A DNA stretch of 64,000 nucleotides from JAVBMJ01 sp031551275 (GCA_031551275.1 JAVBNX010000016.1:22921-86920), one strand, 5' to 3'; shown: positions 41,896-51,003, counted from the stretch's first letter. Notes: a model not told the origin generated them from the letters alone. Translations and numbers: made by a program.

Positions 41896-43293
41896 ATGGT
41901 AAAAGCAATACGCAAAAAACTGCACGACTCCTCCGCCGCGCGCTGGACGGTGCTGGTGTTGGTCTCCTTGGCCATGCTGGCCGGATACGTCCTTTCCGAC
42001 ATCATGTCGCCCCTGGACACCATGCTCAACCAGCAACTGGGCTGGACGGGCGACGAGTACGGCGACTACGTGAGCGGATACGCGATCTTCAACGTCTTTA
42101 TCCTGATGCTGATCTTCGGGGGGATGATCCTCGATAGGATCGGTCCCCGGCGGACGGGCGTACTGGCGATCTTCATCATGCTGGGGGGCACGGCCCTCAA
42201 ATACTGGGCCATCCGCCACGATTTCGGCGGAGCCGTGACCTCGCTGACCCTGTTCGGCTGGGAGGCGTTTACCATGAAATCCCAGGTCTTCTGGGCAATG
42301 GTCGGCTTCGGGATCGGGGGCGTCGGGATCGAACTGATGGGCATCACGGCCAACAAGGTGGTCGTCAAGTGGTTCAAAGGCCACACGATGGCCCTGGCCA
42401 TCGGCCTGAACACGGCAGCCGGACGGATCGGCACCGCTCTGGCCCTGGGTATGGCCGTACCGGTGGCCCAGAAGTGGTCGCTGAGCGCGCCGCTGGCCCT
42501 CACGCTGATGATCCTCTGCATCGGCTTGCTCTCCTTCCTGGTCTTCTGCATGGTCGACTCGAAGGCGGACAAAGAGAGTGCGGAGGACGCCGAAGAGGAG
42601 GAACAATTCAAATTCAGCGACATCTTCCGCATCGCCTCGATCCGGGGTTTCTGGTATATCGCCATCCTTTGCGCGTTGTTCTACTCGGCTGTCTTCCCCT
42701 TCATCAAGTACGCCACGGGGCTGATGATCCAGAAATTCCACGTCCAGGGCAATATGGCGGGCCTGATCGTCGCCATGCTGCCCTTCGGCAACATGATCAT
42801 GACCCCCTTGTTCGGCAGCCTGTACGACTACAAGGGCAAAGGCGCGAACCTGATGCTGATCGGCGCAGTGCTTCTGGTAATCGTGCACGCCGTCTTCTCC
42901 ATCCCCGCCCTTTCGCAGGCCTGGGTGGCGGTCTGCCTGATGATCGTGTTGGGTGCGGCCTTCTCGCTGGTTCCCTCGGCCATGTGGCCCTCGGTCCCCA
43001 AGATCGTCCCCAACAAGATGCTGGGCACTGCCTACGCCATGATCTTCTGGCTGCAAAACCTGATCGCCCTGTGGGCCGTGCCCAAATACATGGGCAAGGT
43101 GCTCCGCAAGTGGTGCTACCTGGGCCAGGGCACGATCGACGGACAACAGACCGCCCTGTACGACTACACCCTGCCCATGATCATCTTCATGTGCTTCGCC
43201 GCGCTGTCGATCATCTTCGCCCTGCTGCTGCGCCGCGAGGACGCCAAGAAAGGCTTCGGCCTGCAACTGCCCAACGTCAAAAAACAGGCGTAA
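41896..43293 (+). CDS. Major facilitator superfamily transporter
   Basis: Inner-membrane transporter of 465 residues with about 12 predicted helices. Motif A-like GGMILDRIGPRRTG lies after helix 2 (about 75-88); a central acidic cytoplasmic loop (KADKESAEDAEEEEQ, about 221-235) divides the halves. Close in layout to MFS proteins of Bacteroidetes related to nitrate/sugar-phosphate carriers, but the substrate is not readable. Co-directional with the TPR gene and umuD. Confidence 0.9.
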   Translation: MVKAIRKKLHDSSAARWTVLVLVSLAMLAGYVLSDIMSPLDTMLNQQLGWTGDEYGDYVSGYAIFNVFILMLIFGGMILDRIGPRRTGVLAIFIMLGGTALKYWAIRHDFGGAVTSLTLFGWEAFTMKSQVFWAMVGFGIGGVGIELMGITANKVVVKWFKGHTMALAIGLNTAAGRIGTALALGMAVPVAQKWSLSAPLALTLMILCIGLLSFLVFCMVDSKADKESAEDAEEEEQFKFSDIFRIASIRGFWYIAILCALFYSAVFPFIKYATGLMIQKFHVQGNMAGLIVAMLPFGNMIMTPLFGSLYDYKGKGANLMLIGAVLLVIVHAVFSIPALSQAWVAVCLMIVLGAAFSLVPSAMWPSVPKIVPNKMLGTAYAMIFWLQNLIALWAVPKYMGKVLRKWCYLGQGTIDGQQTALYDYTLPMIIFMCFAALSIIFALLLRREDAKKGFGLQLPNVKKQA

Positions 43294-43311
43294 ACCCCGA
43301 GTCGCCCGGCC

Positions 43312-43737
43312 ATGAAAACCGAAATCCACACCCCGGCATCCGACCCCGGGGCCGACATGGTCCCCGAGGTAGGCGAGGTGAAGGCCGGTTTCCCTGTCAT
43401 GAGCGACCCCACGGGCGACACCACCCCGCTGGACCTCAACAAACTGGTCATCAAAAACCCCGCCTCGACCTTCTACCTGCGGGTCAGCGGCGAGAGCATG
43501 TCCGGCGACGGGATCTCCGACGGCGATTTGCTGGTGGTCGACCGCAGCGTGGAGCCCTACGACAACTGCATCGCCGTCTGCATGCTCGACGGCGAGTTTA
43601 CCCTCAAGCGCGTCGAACTCCACGAGGACCACGCCCTGCTGATCCCCTCCAACGCCCGCTACAAGCCCATCCGGGTTACCGCCGAAAACCAGTTCGCCGT
43701 CTGGGGCGTGGTGCGGTATGTAATAAAGAAATTGTAG
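43312..43737 (+). CDS. umuD: UmuD-type autoproteolytic SOS mutagenesis protein
   Basis: Partner of the UmuC polymerase; 141 residues. S24 peptidase features fit UmuD closely: cleavage site Ala25-Gly26 in VKAGFPVMSD, catalytic Ser62 in SGESM and Lys99 in FTLKRV. No DNA-binding domain, so it is not LexA. Lies 18 nt after the MFS gene and away from umuC (29973-31232). No obvious SOS operator is seen. Confidence 0.93.
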   Translation: MKTEIHTPASDPGADMVPEVGEVKAGFPVMSDPTGDTTPLDLNKLVIKNPASTFYLRVSGESMSGDGISDGDLLVVDRSVEPYDNCIAVCMLDGEFTLKRVELHEDHALLIPSNARYKPIRVTAENQFAVWGVVRYVIKKL

Positions 43738-43742
43738 GGCAG

Positions 43743-43799
43743 TTATTCCGCCAAAAGAGAGGCATTATCCACCTGCTCGGAAATATGCACTTCACGCAT
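43743..43799 (-). pseudogene. Possible remnant of a toxin gene
   Basis: An 18-codon frame (MREVHISEQVDNASLLAE) starts with an ATG overlapping the last codons of the antitoxin-like gene, the coupling typical of antitoxin-toxin pairs, and then stops. It could be the first residues of a lost RelE/ParE-type toxin. Too short to prove. Confidence 0.3.
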
Positions 43800-43992
43800 A
43801 CTCGAACTTTTCTTTTATACGCGCATCGAGTTTGTCGAAAAAGGCGTCTACCGTAACGGCATTGCATTCGGCAGATGCCTCTTTGAAACTTTTCTTCTTT
43901 TCTTCGATCACTGTTGCAAAAGGCAAGTTACGTGCATATTCGATGAATTCCTGTGCCATCGGGCTGTCTTCTTCGATTATGAGCGTTGTCAT
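43792..43992 (-). CDS. Antitoxin-like small protein
   Basis: A 66-residue acidic, helical protein (TTLIIEEDSPMAQEFIEYAR, then EEKKKSFKEASAECNAVTVD). The layout, with an N-terminal strand followed by helices and a Ser/Asn/Val linker, resembles small antitoxins of Bacteroidetes that precede a RelE/ParE toxin. No intact toxin gene follows (only the 18-codon frame above), so it may be an orphan. It has a promoter at 44016 and is convergent with umuD. Confidence 0.65.
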   Translation of the reverse strand: MTTLIIEEDSPMAQEFIEYARNLPFATVIEEKKKSFKEASAECNAVTVDAFFDKLDARIKEKFEYA

Positions 43993-44015
43993 AGTGTTCG
44001 TATTATCTTTCCAGA

Positions 44016-44023
44016 CAAAAATA
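44016..44023 (-). promoter_or_regulatory. -7 box of the antitoxin-like gene
   Basis: Minus-strand TATTTTTG, about 24 nt upstream of the start. Confidence 0.65.
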
Positions 44024-44155
44024 TAATAAATTTCAATAAATCCCCTTTTCCTCTGTCATCTTTTTCCGCACCCACATACACGTCATTACACCCCTATACA
44101 CCTCTGTCTAAAACCACGACTTTAGTAACCTTGCGCTATCAAAAAACACAGCGCA

Positions 44156-44401
44156 ATGGTTACGGAATTGGAACAGGCCATCATCGACCGCGTCAGGGAA
44201 CTGCGCACGGAGCGTAATATTTCGCAAGCCGCTCTGGCTGAGCACATCGGAGTGTCGCGCGGATTTATCGGCGACGTCGAAAATCCCCGAATCAACTCGA
44301 AATACAACGTCAGACACCTCAATAGGATCGCCATCGAGCTGAACGTCAGCCTATGGGACATCTTCCCGAAGGACCCTCTCCCGGAAAAGGGCTGGAAGTA
44401 A
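44156..44401 (+). CDS. XRE-family helix-turn-helix regulator
   Basis: An 81-residue Cro/CI-type DNA-binding protein. The HTH is ISQAALAEHIGVSRGFIGDV (about 22-41), followed by RINSKYNVRHLNRIAIELN. No partner domain. It lies between the antitoxin-like gene (divergent) and comEC (13 nt downstream), and might regulate either. A weak -7 box (TAACCTTG, one mismatch) is at 44126-44133. Confidence 0.88.
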   Translation: MVTELEQAIIDRVRELRTERNISQAALAEHIGVSRGFIGDVENPRINSKYNVRHLNRIAIELNVSLWDIFPKDPLPEKGWK

Positions 44402-44414
44402 TCTTTCCCGCCCC

Positions 44415-45905
44415 GTGCCGCCCTTCCTGCGCTACATAATTCCCGCCATTGCGGGCATCCTCTTCGCCGACCGTTTCCACACCCCGGCCTGGTTGCTGCT
44501 CTGCGCGATGGCGATCTGCGCCGTGATCGTCTGGCGTTACCAGCGCGAAAACGCTGCTTGGGCAGTCCTGTGGCTCTTTATCTTCGCCACCTTCGCCCTG
44601 GACATGGACCTGCACGCCCCCAAAGACCCGCTTCCCAAGGGGACCAAATGCGACCTGCAAATCCAACTCACAGAGGCCCCCATCCAAAAAGGCGACTGGT
44701 ACCGCGCCACCGCCGCCGTGGGAAGGCTGCGCACCGACTCGGTATGGCAAAAATGCAATACCCGCATCGAACTCCATTGCGACAGCGCGGCGATGTTCTC
44801 CCCAAACGGCCAACCCCTGACCACCGGCAGCCAACTGGCCGTCAGAACCTACGTCAACCCCCTAACGCAGGATGAAAGCTCCTACAAAACCCTGATGCTG
44901 CGCCGGGGCGTCACGGGAAGGGCCTACATCCGCGAATACAACATCCTGGCCCGCACCGCCCACACAAGCAAAACACCCGGTTACTACGCCTCCAAACTGC
45001 ACCAAACCGCCGTCGAGCGATTGGAACGCCTCAACCTCGACCCCGAAGCCCACGCCCTGGCCGCGACCATGACCCTGGGCGAAAAACGCACGCTCGACCC
45101 TACAGTCCGCGCCGCCTACTCCCGCACGGGCCTGGCCCACATTTTAGCGATCTCGGGCCTGCACGTGGGCATCGTCTTCGTGCTGCTCAACCTGCTTTTC
45201 TACTTCCTGCCCGCCTTCCCGGGCGGCCACATCGCCAAAAACATCGCCCTTATCGCAGCGATCTGGCTCTTCGCCGCCGCCGGGGGAGCTTCGGCCTCGG
45301 TGGTGCGCGCGGCGCTGATGTTCTCGATCCTGCAAATCTCTTTCGCCTTCTCCCGGCGCGGCAATCCGTTGAACACGGTCCTCGGCGCGGGCTTTATCAT
45401 GCTGGCCCTGGAACCCAACTACCTGTTCGATATCAGTTTTCAACTCTCAATGATCGCTGTGCTGGCCCTTGCCGCCGCCTACCGCCCCCTGTTCGGCCAG
45501 ACGGCCCGGATGGGCAAAACCTGGAGCTGGACCATCGGCCTTTTCTCCGCCGGCCTTATCGCCACTTTGGCCGTTGCCCCGTTGGTCTCGCACACCTTCG
45601 GGAACGTCTCGGTGATGAGCGTCTTGCTTAATCCATTGGTTATACTGACCGCCCATATCATCGTAGCTATAAGCCTGTTGTGGACCATCATCCCGATCCC
45701 CCTGCTCACCCCCGTTTTCCGGTGGCTGATCGAGGGGGCGGCCTGGCTGCAAAACGGCGCGGCGGGGTGGAGCGCCTCCCTGGGTTGGGGCTCCTGGAGC
45801 TACCGAATGCCGACCTGGGCCATGTGGACCCTCTACGCAATTTACATTTTACTCTTGATCGGATACTATGCAGGACGAAAAAAGCCTCGACTTTCTATGC
45901 AGTGA
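44415..45905 (+). CDS. comEC: ComEC/Rec2-type DNA uptake channel, short form
   Basis: Inner-membrane protein of 496 residues with about ten hydrophobic segments. The N-terminal DUF4131-like part is followed by the Competence domain with THILAISGLHVGIVFVLLN-like core (AHILAISGLHVGIVF, about 237-251). The C-terminal metallo-beta-lactamase domain found in many full-length ComEC proteins is absent; the protein ends after the last helix with a KKPRLSMQ tail. Start is GTG at 44415, as no ATG gives the expected N-terminus. Overlaps the next gene by 38 nt. Confidence 0.88.
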   Translation: MPPFLRYIIPAIAGILFADRFHTPAWLLLCAMAICAVIVWRYQRENAAWAVLWLFIFATFALDMDLHAPKDPLPKGTKCDLQIQLTEAPIQKGDWYRATAAVGRLRTDSVWQKCNTRIELHCDSAAMFSPNGQPLTTGSQLAVRTYVNPLTQDESSYKTLMLRRGVTGRAYIREYNILARTAHTSKTPGYYASKLHQTAVERLERLNLDPEAHALAATMTLGEKRTLDPTVRAAYSRTGLAHILAISGLHVGIVFVLLNLLFYFLPAFPGGHIAKNIALIAAIWLFAAAGGASASVVRAALMFSILQISFAFSRRGNPLNTVLGAGFIMLALEPNYLFDISFQLSMIAVLALAAAYRPLFGQTARMGKTWSWTIGLFSAGLIATLAVAPLVSHTFGNVSVMSVLLNPLVILTAHIIVAISLLWTIIPIPLLTPVFRWLIEGAAWLQNGAAGWSASLGWGSWSYRMPTWAMWTLYAIYILLLIGYYAGRKKPRLSMQ

Positions 45906-47136
45906 GGCCGCGCGCAAAGCCGTGGAACAACACCTGGGCCATGACCCCTACCGCCTCGCGCTGGATAAACGCCTGGACCACGCGGCTGAGATCTCCGCCC
46001 AGGTCGCGTTGCTGGACGGCTTCCGCAAAAAGCTGCCCTCCTTCCACGCCGCACGGTGCTTGCTTACCCGCCGCGGGGCCGAACAGGCCTCCGACGAGTC
46101 GGTAGCCGCCTCGCGCAGCTTCTCGGGCGACTGGTGCGTGGATCTGACCTGCGGCCTTGGGGTCGACGCCTTGGCCCTCTCGCGCACGTTCAAACGGGTC
46201 ACCGCCATCGAGCGCGACCCGGAACTGGCTCGCATCGCGAGGACCAACTTCGCCCGCCTGGGCGCGGACAACATCGAGGTGGTCGAATTCACCGCCGAAA
46301 AGTACATCGAGCAACTCGCCGCCCAAACCCAAACCCAAACCGGGCAAGCCCCGACCGAACAAAACCCGCCCCGCCCCGACCTGATCTTCGCCGACCCCGA
46401 CCGCCGGGGCGCAAAAGGAGAAAAACTGGTGCTGCTGGAAGACTGCTCCCCCGACATCGCCACCCTGGCCCCTACCCTGGCTCAACTCGCCCCCCTGATC
46501 GCCGTCAAACTCTCCCCCTTGTTCGACACGGCGGCCGCCTACACCGCCTTCGGCCCCCGAACCCGTACCGAAGTTACCTCCCTGAACGGCGAGTGCAAAG
46601 AGGTATTGGTCGTCTTCGGGCAGGCAGTCGAGGCCCCGTCCGTTACCGTGCGCGCCATAGGCCCCGCCGGCACGATCGCCGAAACTTTCCCGGCCGGAGA
46701 AGAGCCTCGCCCCGAAGGAGAGCAGACCTTCTCCGGCGGGCACCAACCCGAAAATCCCCTGCCCCACCCCGCCGAACTGGTCTACGTGACCCTCCCCGAC
46801 GCGGCATTGAGGCACGCCCGGACCACCGCGCAGCACTTCGCCCGCCACGGGATCTGGTCCTGCCCGCCCCACCAGGCCGGTTTCTCGCAGGAGATCCCCC
46901 ATGACATCCTGGGCCGCACCCTGCGCATCCTGTCGGTAGAACCCTTCAGCATCAAGCCCTACGCCCGCCAACTCAAACGCGAGGGGATCAAGAGCCTCGA
47001 TTTGATCTGCCGGGGCTATCCCCTAGGGGCGCAGCAACTCGCCGGGAAACTGGGCGTGCGCCCGGGTGGCGCCGTCACGCTGCTCGTCACGGTCCTGGAG
47101 GGCAAATCGGTGGCTATGCGTTTGGATAATATGTAA
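45868..47136 (+). CDS. Class I SAM methyltransferase with THUMP-like domain
   Basis: 422 residues. Methyltransferase motif I is CVDLTCGLGVDALALSRTF (about 90-108), followed by VTAIERDPELARIA, and DLIFADPDRRGAKGEKLVL (about 171-189, motif IV). The C-terminal ~75 residues (IKPYARQLKREGIKSLDLI, then QLAGKLGVRPGGAVTLLVT) form the THUMP-like domain of this family. Probably an RNA methyltransferase; the target is unknown. Starts inside the comEC 3' end. Confidence 0.88.
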   Translation: MQDEKSLDFLCSEAARKAVEQHLGHDPYRLALDKRLDHAAEISAQVALLDGFRKKLPSFHAARCLLTRRGAEQASDESVAASRSFSGDWCVDLTCGLGVDALALSRTFKRVTAIERDPELARIARTNFARLGADNIEVVEFTAEKYIEQLAAQTQTQTGQAPTEQNPPRPDLIFADPDRRGAKGEKLVLLEDCSPDIATLAPTLAQLAPLIAVKLSPLFDTAAAYTAFGPRTRTEVTSLNGECKEVLVVFGQAVEAPSVTVRAIGPAGTIAETFPAGEEPRPEGEQTFSGGHQPENPLPHPAELVYVTLPDAALRHARTTAQHFARHGIWSCPPHQAGFSQEIPHDILGRTLRILSVEPFSIKPYARQLKREGIKSLDLICRGYPLGAQQLAGKLGVRPGGAVTLLVTVLEGKSVAMRLDNM

Positions 47137-47144
47137 TATTAGAC

Positions 47145-47152
47145 TATTTTTG
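47145..47152 (+). promoter_or_regulatory. -7 box of the glycosyltransferase operon
   Basis: TATTTTTG, 19 nt before the start at 47171. Confidence 0.75.
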
Positions 47153-47170
47153 TAGTACAAAATTCCCAAC

Positions 47171-48235
47171 ATGAAGAATCATTACTTTCTGGTTGACCTG
47201 GTAGACGACTTCGAAGGCCACTATTTTATTATGGAGGCGCTCTACCGCATCGACGGAGCGTCATTGATCGATACCAGGGAGAAGAAACTCCCCCTGCGCA
47301 AACACCCCGTCAGGGGCTACATCGAGCGATGGAGGATGTACCGCCGGGTTTTCAAGCAGATCTCCCGCGAGCAGAGCGGCCCCTCGGTGGCCCACTTCCT
47401 GACCGCGGACAAGTTCTATCCCCTGCCCCTGCTCTGCTCCCCGGAGAAGAAGGACCTCAAGGTGTTGGCCACCGTCCACCACTTCCCCAACGATAAATTC
47501 AGGCAGCGCCTGCTCAAAAATTTCGGCAAGCGGATTACCTCCTATATCGTCATGTCCGACCACACGGCCAACCGTTTCCGCGCCATCGGCATCGACAACG
47601 TCACTGTAATCCCCTTCCCGGCTTTCTACCGCCACGCCGAGTTCATGCCCAAGGAGTATTTGCGCGAGAAATTCGGCATCGGCATGGACAAGATCGTGAT
47701 CTCGGCCCTGGGCGGCACCCGCAAGGAGAAAGGTTTGGATATCCTGCTCGAGAGTTTCAAATACCTTCCCGCGGAGACCAAGAAAAAACTCCTGGTCAAC
47801 ATCGCCGGCCAGGAGATGACCGTCAACCGCCCCATGATCGAGAAACTCGCCCGCGAGAACGGCATCGACATCCGGCTCGACCTGCGCATCCTCGAAGAGG
47901 ACGAGTTCTGCCAGAACGTAGCCATCACCGACATCATGGCCATCCCCTACCGCCGCTCTTTCGTCTCGGCGGCGAGCGGCCCGATGTGCGAGGCGGTCAA
48001 CCTGGGCATCCCCTGCGTGGTTTGCAACCACGGCAGCTTCGGCGACTACACGGCCGAGCACAAGATCGGCCTCCCCTTCGAGTCCGAGGACCCCAAATCG
48101 CTGGCCGAGGCGCTCCAAAAAATGGTTGACAAGCAATACGAGCTCGATCCCTCGCTCATCGGCACGCTCTCCCTGGAGGAGTTCATCCGCAAACACAACG
48201 AACTCTATAACTCGGTGCTATCCGCCGCGCAATGA
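47171..48235 (+). CDS. GT4-like glycosyltransferase
   Basis: Cytoplasmic or membrane-associated GT-B glycosyltransferase, 354 residues. C-terminal donor-binding half: ISALGGTRKEKGLDILLESF (about 177-196) and SGPMCEAVNLGIPCVVCNHGS with the E of the EX7E-type motif (about 273-293). The N-terminal half lacks a membrane segment. Acceptor and sugar unknown. First gene of a four-gene overlapping run (GT, yihY, DUF2520, kdsC); its stop overlaps the next start (ATGA). Confidence 0.88.
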   Translation: MKNHYFLVDLVDDFEGHYFIMEALYRIDGASLIDTREKKLPLRKHPVRGYIERWRMYRRVFKQISREQSGPSVAHFLTADKFYPLPLLCSPEKKDLKVLATVHHFPNDKFRQRLLKNFGKRITSYIVMSDHTANRFRAIGIDNVTVIPFPAFYRHAEFMPKEYLREKFGIGMDKIVISALGGTRKEKGLDILLESFKYLPAETKKKLLVNIAGQEMTVNRPMIEKLARENGIDIRLDLRILEEDEFCQNVAITDIMAIPYRRSFVSAASGPMCEAVNLGIPCVVCNHGSFGDYTAEHKIGLPFESEDPKSLAEALQKMVDKQYELDPSLIGTLSLEEFIRKHNELYNSVLSAAQ

Positions 48236-49557
48236 TCAAAAAGCTCATACAATTCTTCTCCCACGACATCTGGGTCAAAACCGAGGAAGACTACAAGTCC
48301 AAAAAGGTCGCCTGGCTGGCGCGCCAGGCCAAGATCCTGACCTTCATGGTCAAGGGCTTCGGCGACCACGATATCCTGGTCCGCTCCGCCGCCCTGACCT
48401 TCTACACCCTGATGTCGGTCGTGCCCATCGCCGCGCTCGTCTTCGCCGTGATGAAGGGCTTCGGGATGGAGACCAACATGAGCAACTACCTCTACGCCCA
48501 GTTGCCCCAGTACCGCGATGCGATCGACCAGGTGCTGGAGTTCGCCAACAACATGATCCAGAGAACCAAGGGGGGCGTGATCGCCTCGGTGGGCCTTGTC
48601 GTGCTGTTCTGGGCGGTCATGCGCGTCTTCTCCAACCTGGAAAACGCGTTGAACCACATCTGGGAGGTGCGCAACCAACGGAGTTTCGCGCGCATGTTCT
48701 CCGACTACATGACCGTCGTGTTCGTCGCGCCGGTCCTTTGGCTGATCTCCAACAGCGCGGTCATCGCCTTCAAGACCCGGATCGAGACCTTCGCCGACCA
48801 TTGGATCGTGGAGGTGCTTTTCGGCATGCTCTCCCTGCTGGCGGTCTGGGTGCTCTTCGCCTTTATCTATATGGTCATGCCCAACACCAAGGTCAAGCTC
48901 AAGAGCGCCTTCACGGCGGCCATGATCGCGGGCACGGTGTTCAGCGGTTTCCAGGTCGCCTACGTCTACATCCAGTCGGGCGTCTCCTCCTACAACGCAA
49001 TCTACGGTAGCTTCGCCGCCATCCCCCTGTTCCTGATCTGGGCCCAGACGAGCTGGCAGATCCTTTTGTCGGGCGCGGAACTCTCGTTCGCCTACCAGAA
49101 CATCAAGCGCTACGAGCAGGAGCGCGAAACCGCGACGGTCAGCTACGACGCCCGCCGCAAGGTGCTGGTCGCCGTCATGGCCGCCATCATCCGCCACTTT
49201 ATGCGCCACACGGGGGCCGTCTCCTCGGAGGATATCGCCGGCGAGCTGAACCTGCCCGTGCGTATCGTGCGCGACGTGGTCTTCGATCTGACCCGCGCGG
49301 GCCTGCTCTCCGCCGTAAAGGACGACCAGGACGAAAAGGTCAACAAATACATCCCCGCCTGCGACGTGCACGAGATTACCGTGGCCATGGTCGTCGACAA
49401 GGTAGAACTCAACGGCGTGCACGACTCCAGCCTGATGGAGAGCGAGGATATGCAAAGGGCTGGCGAGATCCTGGACGCCATGCGCGAGGGCGACAGGCTC
49501 TCCCTGTCCAACGTCAAACTAATGGATATCGGCGATGAGAGTAGTGATGTTGGGTAG
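48232..49557 (+). CDS. YihY/BrkB-family membrane protein
   Basis: Inner-membrane protein of 441 residues with about six helices in the N-terminal 290 residues (family motifs RSAALTFYTLMSVVPIAALV, GSFAAIPLFLIWAQTSWQI and LLSGAELSFAYQN). The remaining ~140 residues are cytoplasmic and contain a winged-helix-like region (GELNLPVRIVRDVVFDLTRAGLL). The function is not known; an old tRNA-processing assignment to this family is disputed. Overlaps neighbours on both sides (4 and 23 nt). Confidence 0.9.
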   Translation: MIKKLIQFFSHDIWVKTEEDYKSKKVAWLARQAKILTFMVKGFGDHDILVRSAALTFYTLMSVVPIAALVFAVMKGFGMETNMSNYLYAQLPQYRDAIDQVLEFANNMIQRTKGGVIASVGLVVLFWAVMRVFSNLENALNHIWEVRNQRSFARMFSDYMTVVFVAPVLWLISNSAVIAFKTRIETFADHWIVEVLFGMLSLLAVWVLFAFIYMVMPNTKVKLKSAFTAAMIAGTVFSGFQVAYVYIQSGVSSYNAIYGSFAAIPLFLIWAQTSWQILLSGAELSFAYQNIKRYEQERETATVSYDARRKVLVAVMAAIIRHFMRHTGAVSSEDIAGELNLPVRIVRDVVFDLTRAGLLSAVKDDQDEKVNKYIPACDVHEITVAMVVDKVELNGVHDSSLMESEDMQRAGEILDAMREGDRLSLSNVKLMDIGDESSDVG

Positions 49558-50305
49558 CGGCGCGGTCGCCAACGCCCTGGGAGCGGCCTTTGCCGCATCA
49601 CAGTGCGACCTGGTCCAGATCTACGCCCGCAACGCGGCGGTAGGCAAGGCCCTGGCCGAGAAGTGCGGATGTACGTGGGCGGGCACACCCCCCGAACTGG
49701 CCGAAGCCGACCTCTATATCCTGGCCGTGAGCGAACCGGCGATCAACCGCCTGTCGAGCCAGCTCAACTTCGGGAGCGCCACGGTGGCCCACACGGCCGG
49801 CAGCGCGCCGATCGAGGAACTGGCCGCAAAAATCAAGAACAAAGCCGTCTTCTACCCCTTGCAGACCTTTACCAAAGGCCGGAATGTAGATATGCAGGAG
49901 GTCCCCATCCTGATCGAAGGCTCCACCCCCGCCGCCCTGAAATGCGTGCGCGAGGCCGCCTCGGCGATCTCCGCCGACGTCCGACAGGTCAACTCCGCCG
50001 ACCGCAGGATCGTCCACCTGGCCGCCGTCTTCGCCTGCAACTTCTCCAACCACATGTACGCCATCGGCGAGGAGATGCTCCAACCCATCGGCCAGGGCTT
50101 CGACCTGCTCAAACCCTTGATCCGCGAGACGGCCCGCAAAGCCATCGAGACCGGCGCACCCAAAAAGTGCCAGACCGGCCCGGCCGTGCGCAACGACTTC
50201 GCCACCCGCAACAAACACAGTGAGTTACTAACCTCGCGACCCGACTACAAAAACATCTACACTGCGCTGAGCAGCAGCATATGGGAAATTTCAAAGAAGC
50301 GTTAG
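49535..50305 (+). CDS. Rossmann-like and DUF2520 domain protein
   Basis: 256 residues. N-terminal NAD(P)-binding Rossmann motif VMLGSGAVANALGAAF (about 4-19) and ADLYILAVSEPAINRLS, then a helical DUF2520 domain (about 130-240) with HLAAVFACNFSNHMYAIGEE and TGPAVRNDF. The arrangement resembles ketopantoate reductase/pyrroline-5-carboxylate reductase folds; the substrate is unknown. Starts 23 nt before the yihY stop and ends 25 nt into kdsC. Confidence 0.9.
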   Translation: MRVVMLGSGAVANALGAAFAASQCDLVQIYARNAAVGKALAEKCGCTWAGTPPELAEADLYILAVSEPAINRLSSQLNFGSATVAHTAGSAPIEELAAKIKNKAVFYPLQTFTKGRNVDMQEVPILIEGSTPAALKCVREAASAISADVRQVNSADRRIVHLAAVFACNFSNHMYAIGEEMLQPIGQGFDLLKPLIRETARKAIETGAPKKCQTGPAVRNDFATRNKHSELLTSRPDYKNIYTALSSSIWEISKKR

Positions 50306-50814
50306 CCGGCGTTAAGGCCTTTGTATTCGACGTGGACGGCGTGTTCACCGACGGCGGCATCACCCCCACCTCCGACGGCGATTTTCTGCGGACCTACCAC
50401 GCCAAAGACGGCTACGCAGTAGCCTACGCCATCAAAATGGGCTTCAAAGTGGTCATCATCTCCGGCGGCCGCGGCGCTTCGCTGGAACTCCGTTTCCGCG
50501 CCCTGGGCGTTACCGAGCTCCACGTCAACTGCTCCGACAAAACCCGCCACCTGCAAGCCTTCCTGGACAAGCACGCCCTGCAGCCCGAACAAGTGATCTT
50601 CATGGGTGACGACATCCCCGACATGGACGCCATGAGGATGGTCGGCCTGCCCGTCTGCCCCGCCGACGCCGTCCCCGAGATCGTCGAAACGGCCGTCTAC
50701 GTCTCCTCCTTCCCCGGCGGCAAAGGCTGCGTTCGCGACATCATCGAGCAAGTCCTCCGCGCCCAGGACGCCTGGGCCCGCGACTGCATCGGCGTAAACA
50801 CGGTATCGGCCTAA
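50281..50814 (+). CDS. kdsC: 3-deoxy-D-manno-octulosonate 8-phosphate phosphatase
   Basis: HAD phosphatase of 177 residues releasing phosphate from KDO-8-P, a step of lipopolysaccharide inner-core synthesis. Motif I FDVDGVFTDGG (nucleophile Asp, about 16-26), motif II ISGGRG, motif III Lys near KTRH, motif IV MGDDIPDMDAM. The short C0-type layout without a cap is typical. Last gene of the run starting at 47171. Confidence 0.93.
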   Translation: MGNFKEALAGVKAFVFDVDGVFTDGGITPTSDGDFLRTYHAKDGYAVAYAIKMGFKVVIISGGRGASLELRFRALGVTELHVNCSDKTRHLQAFLDKHALQPEQVIFMGDDIPDMDAMRMVGLPVCPADAVPEIVETAVYVSSFPGGKGCVRDIIEQVLRAQDAWARDCIGVNTVSA

Positions 50815-50889
50815 CCGCCCCTCCCTCCGTCGCCCCCTCCCGCCGCCAAAGTTTTTCCCCCGAAAATTTTTGAAAAGCGATAATTTCAC

Positions 50890-50897
50890 TATCTTTG
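50890..50897 (+). promoter_or_regulatory. -7 box of tRNA-Leu(CAA) copy 1
   Basis: TATCTTTG, 18 nt upstream of the tRNA. Confidence 0.75.
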
Positions 50898-50915
50898 CAA
50901 GCCGATTAAACAAAA

Positions 50916-50999
50916 GCCCGGATGGCGGAATCGGTAGACGCGTTGGTCTCAAACACCAATAACTGCAAGGTTGTGCCGGTTCGACCCCGGCTCCGGGTA
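50916..50999 (+). tRNA. tRNA-Leu (anticodon CAA), copy 1
   Basis: 84-nt class II tRNA; acceptor GCCCGGA/TCCGGGT with discriminator A, anticodon stem TTGGT/ACCAA with loop CTCAAAC (CAA), long variable arm, T-arm GGTTCGACCCC. Differs from copy 2 (56315-56398) by only a few bases in the variable arm and T stem. Confidence 0.95.
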
Positions 51000-51003
51000 C
51001 TAT

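Noticed and set aside
39919..43632. 1237-codon frame antisense to the TPR, MFS and umuD genes
   Set aside because: It spans three real genes on the other strand and is low-complexity (Val/Gly/Asp/His rich), typical of a shadow frame.
43312..43737. LexA repressor as the identity of the S24 protein
   Set aside because: There is no DNA-binding domain and the cleavage site is at residue 25, as in UmuD.
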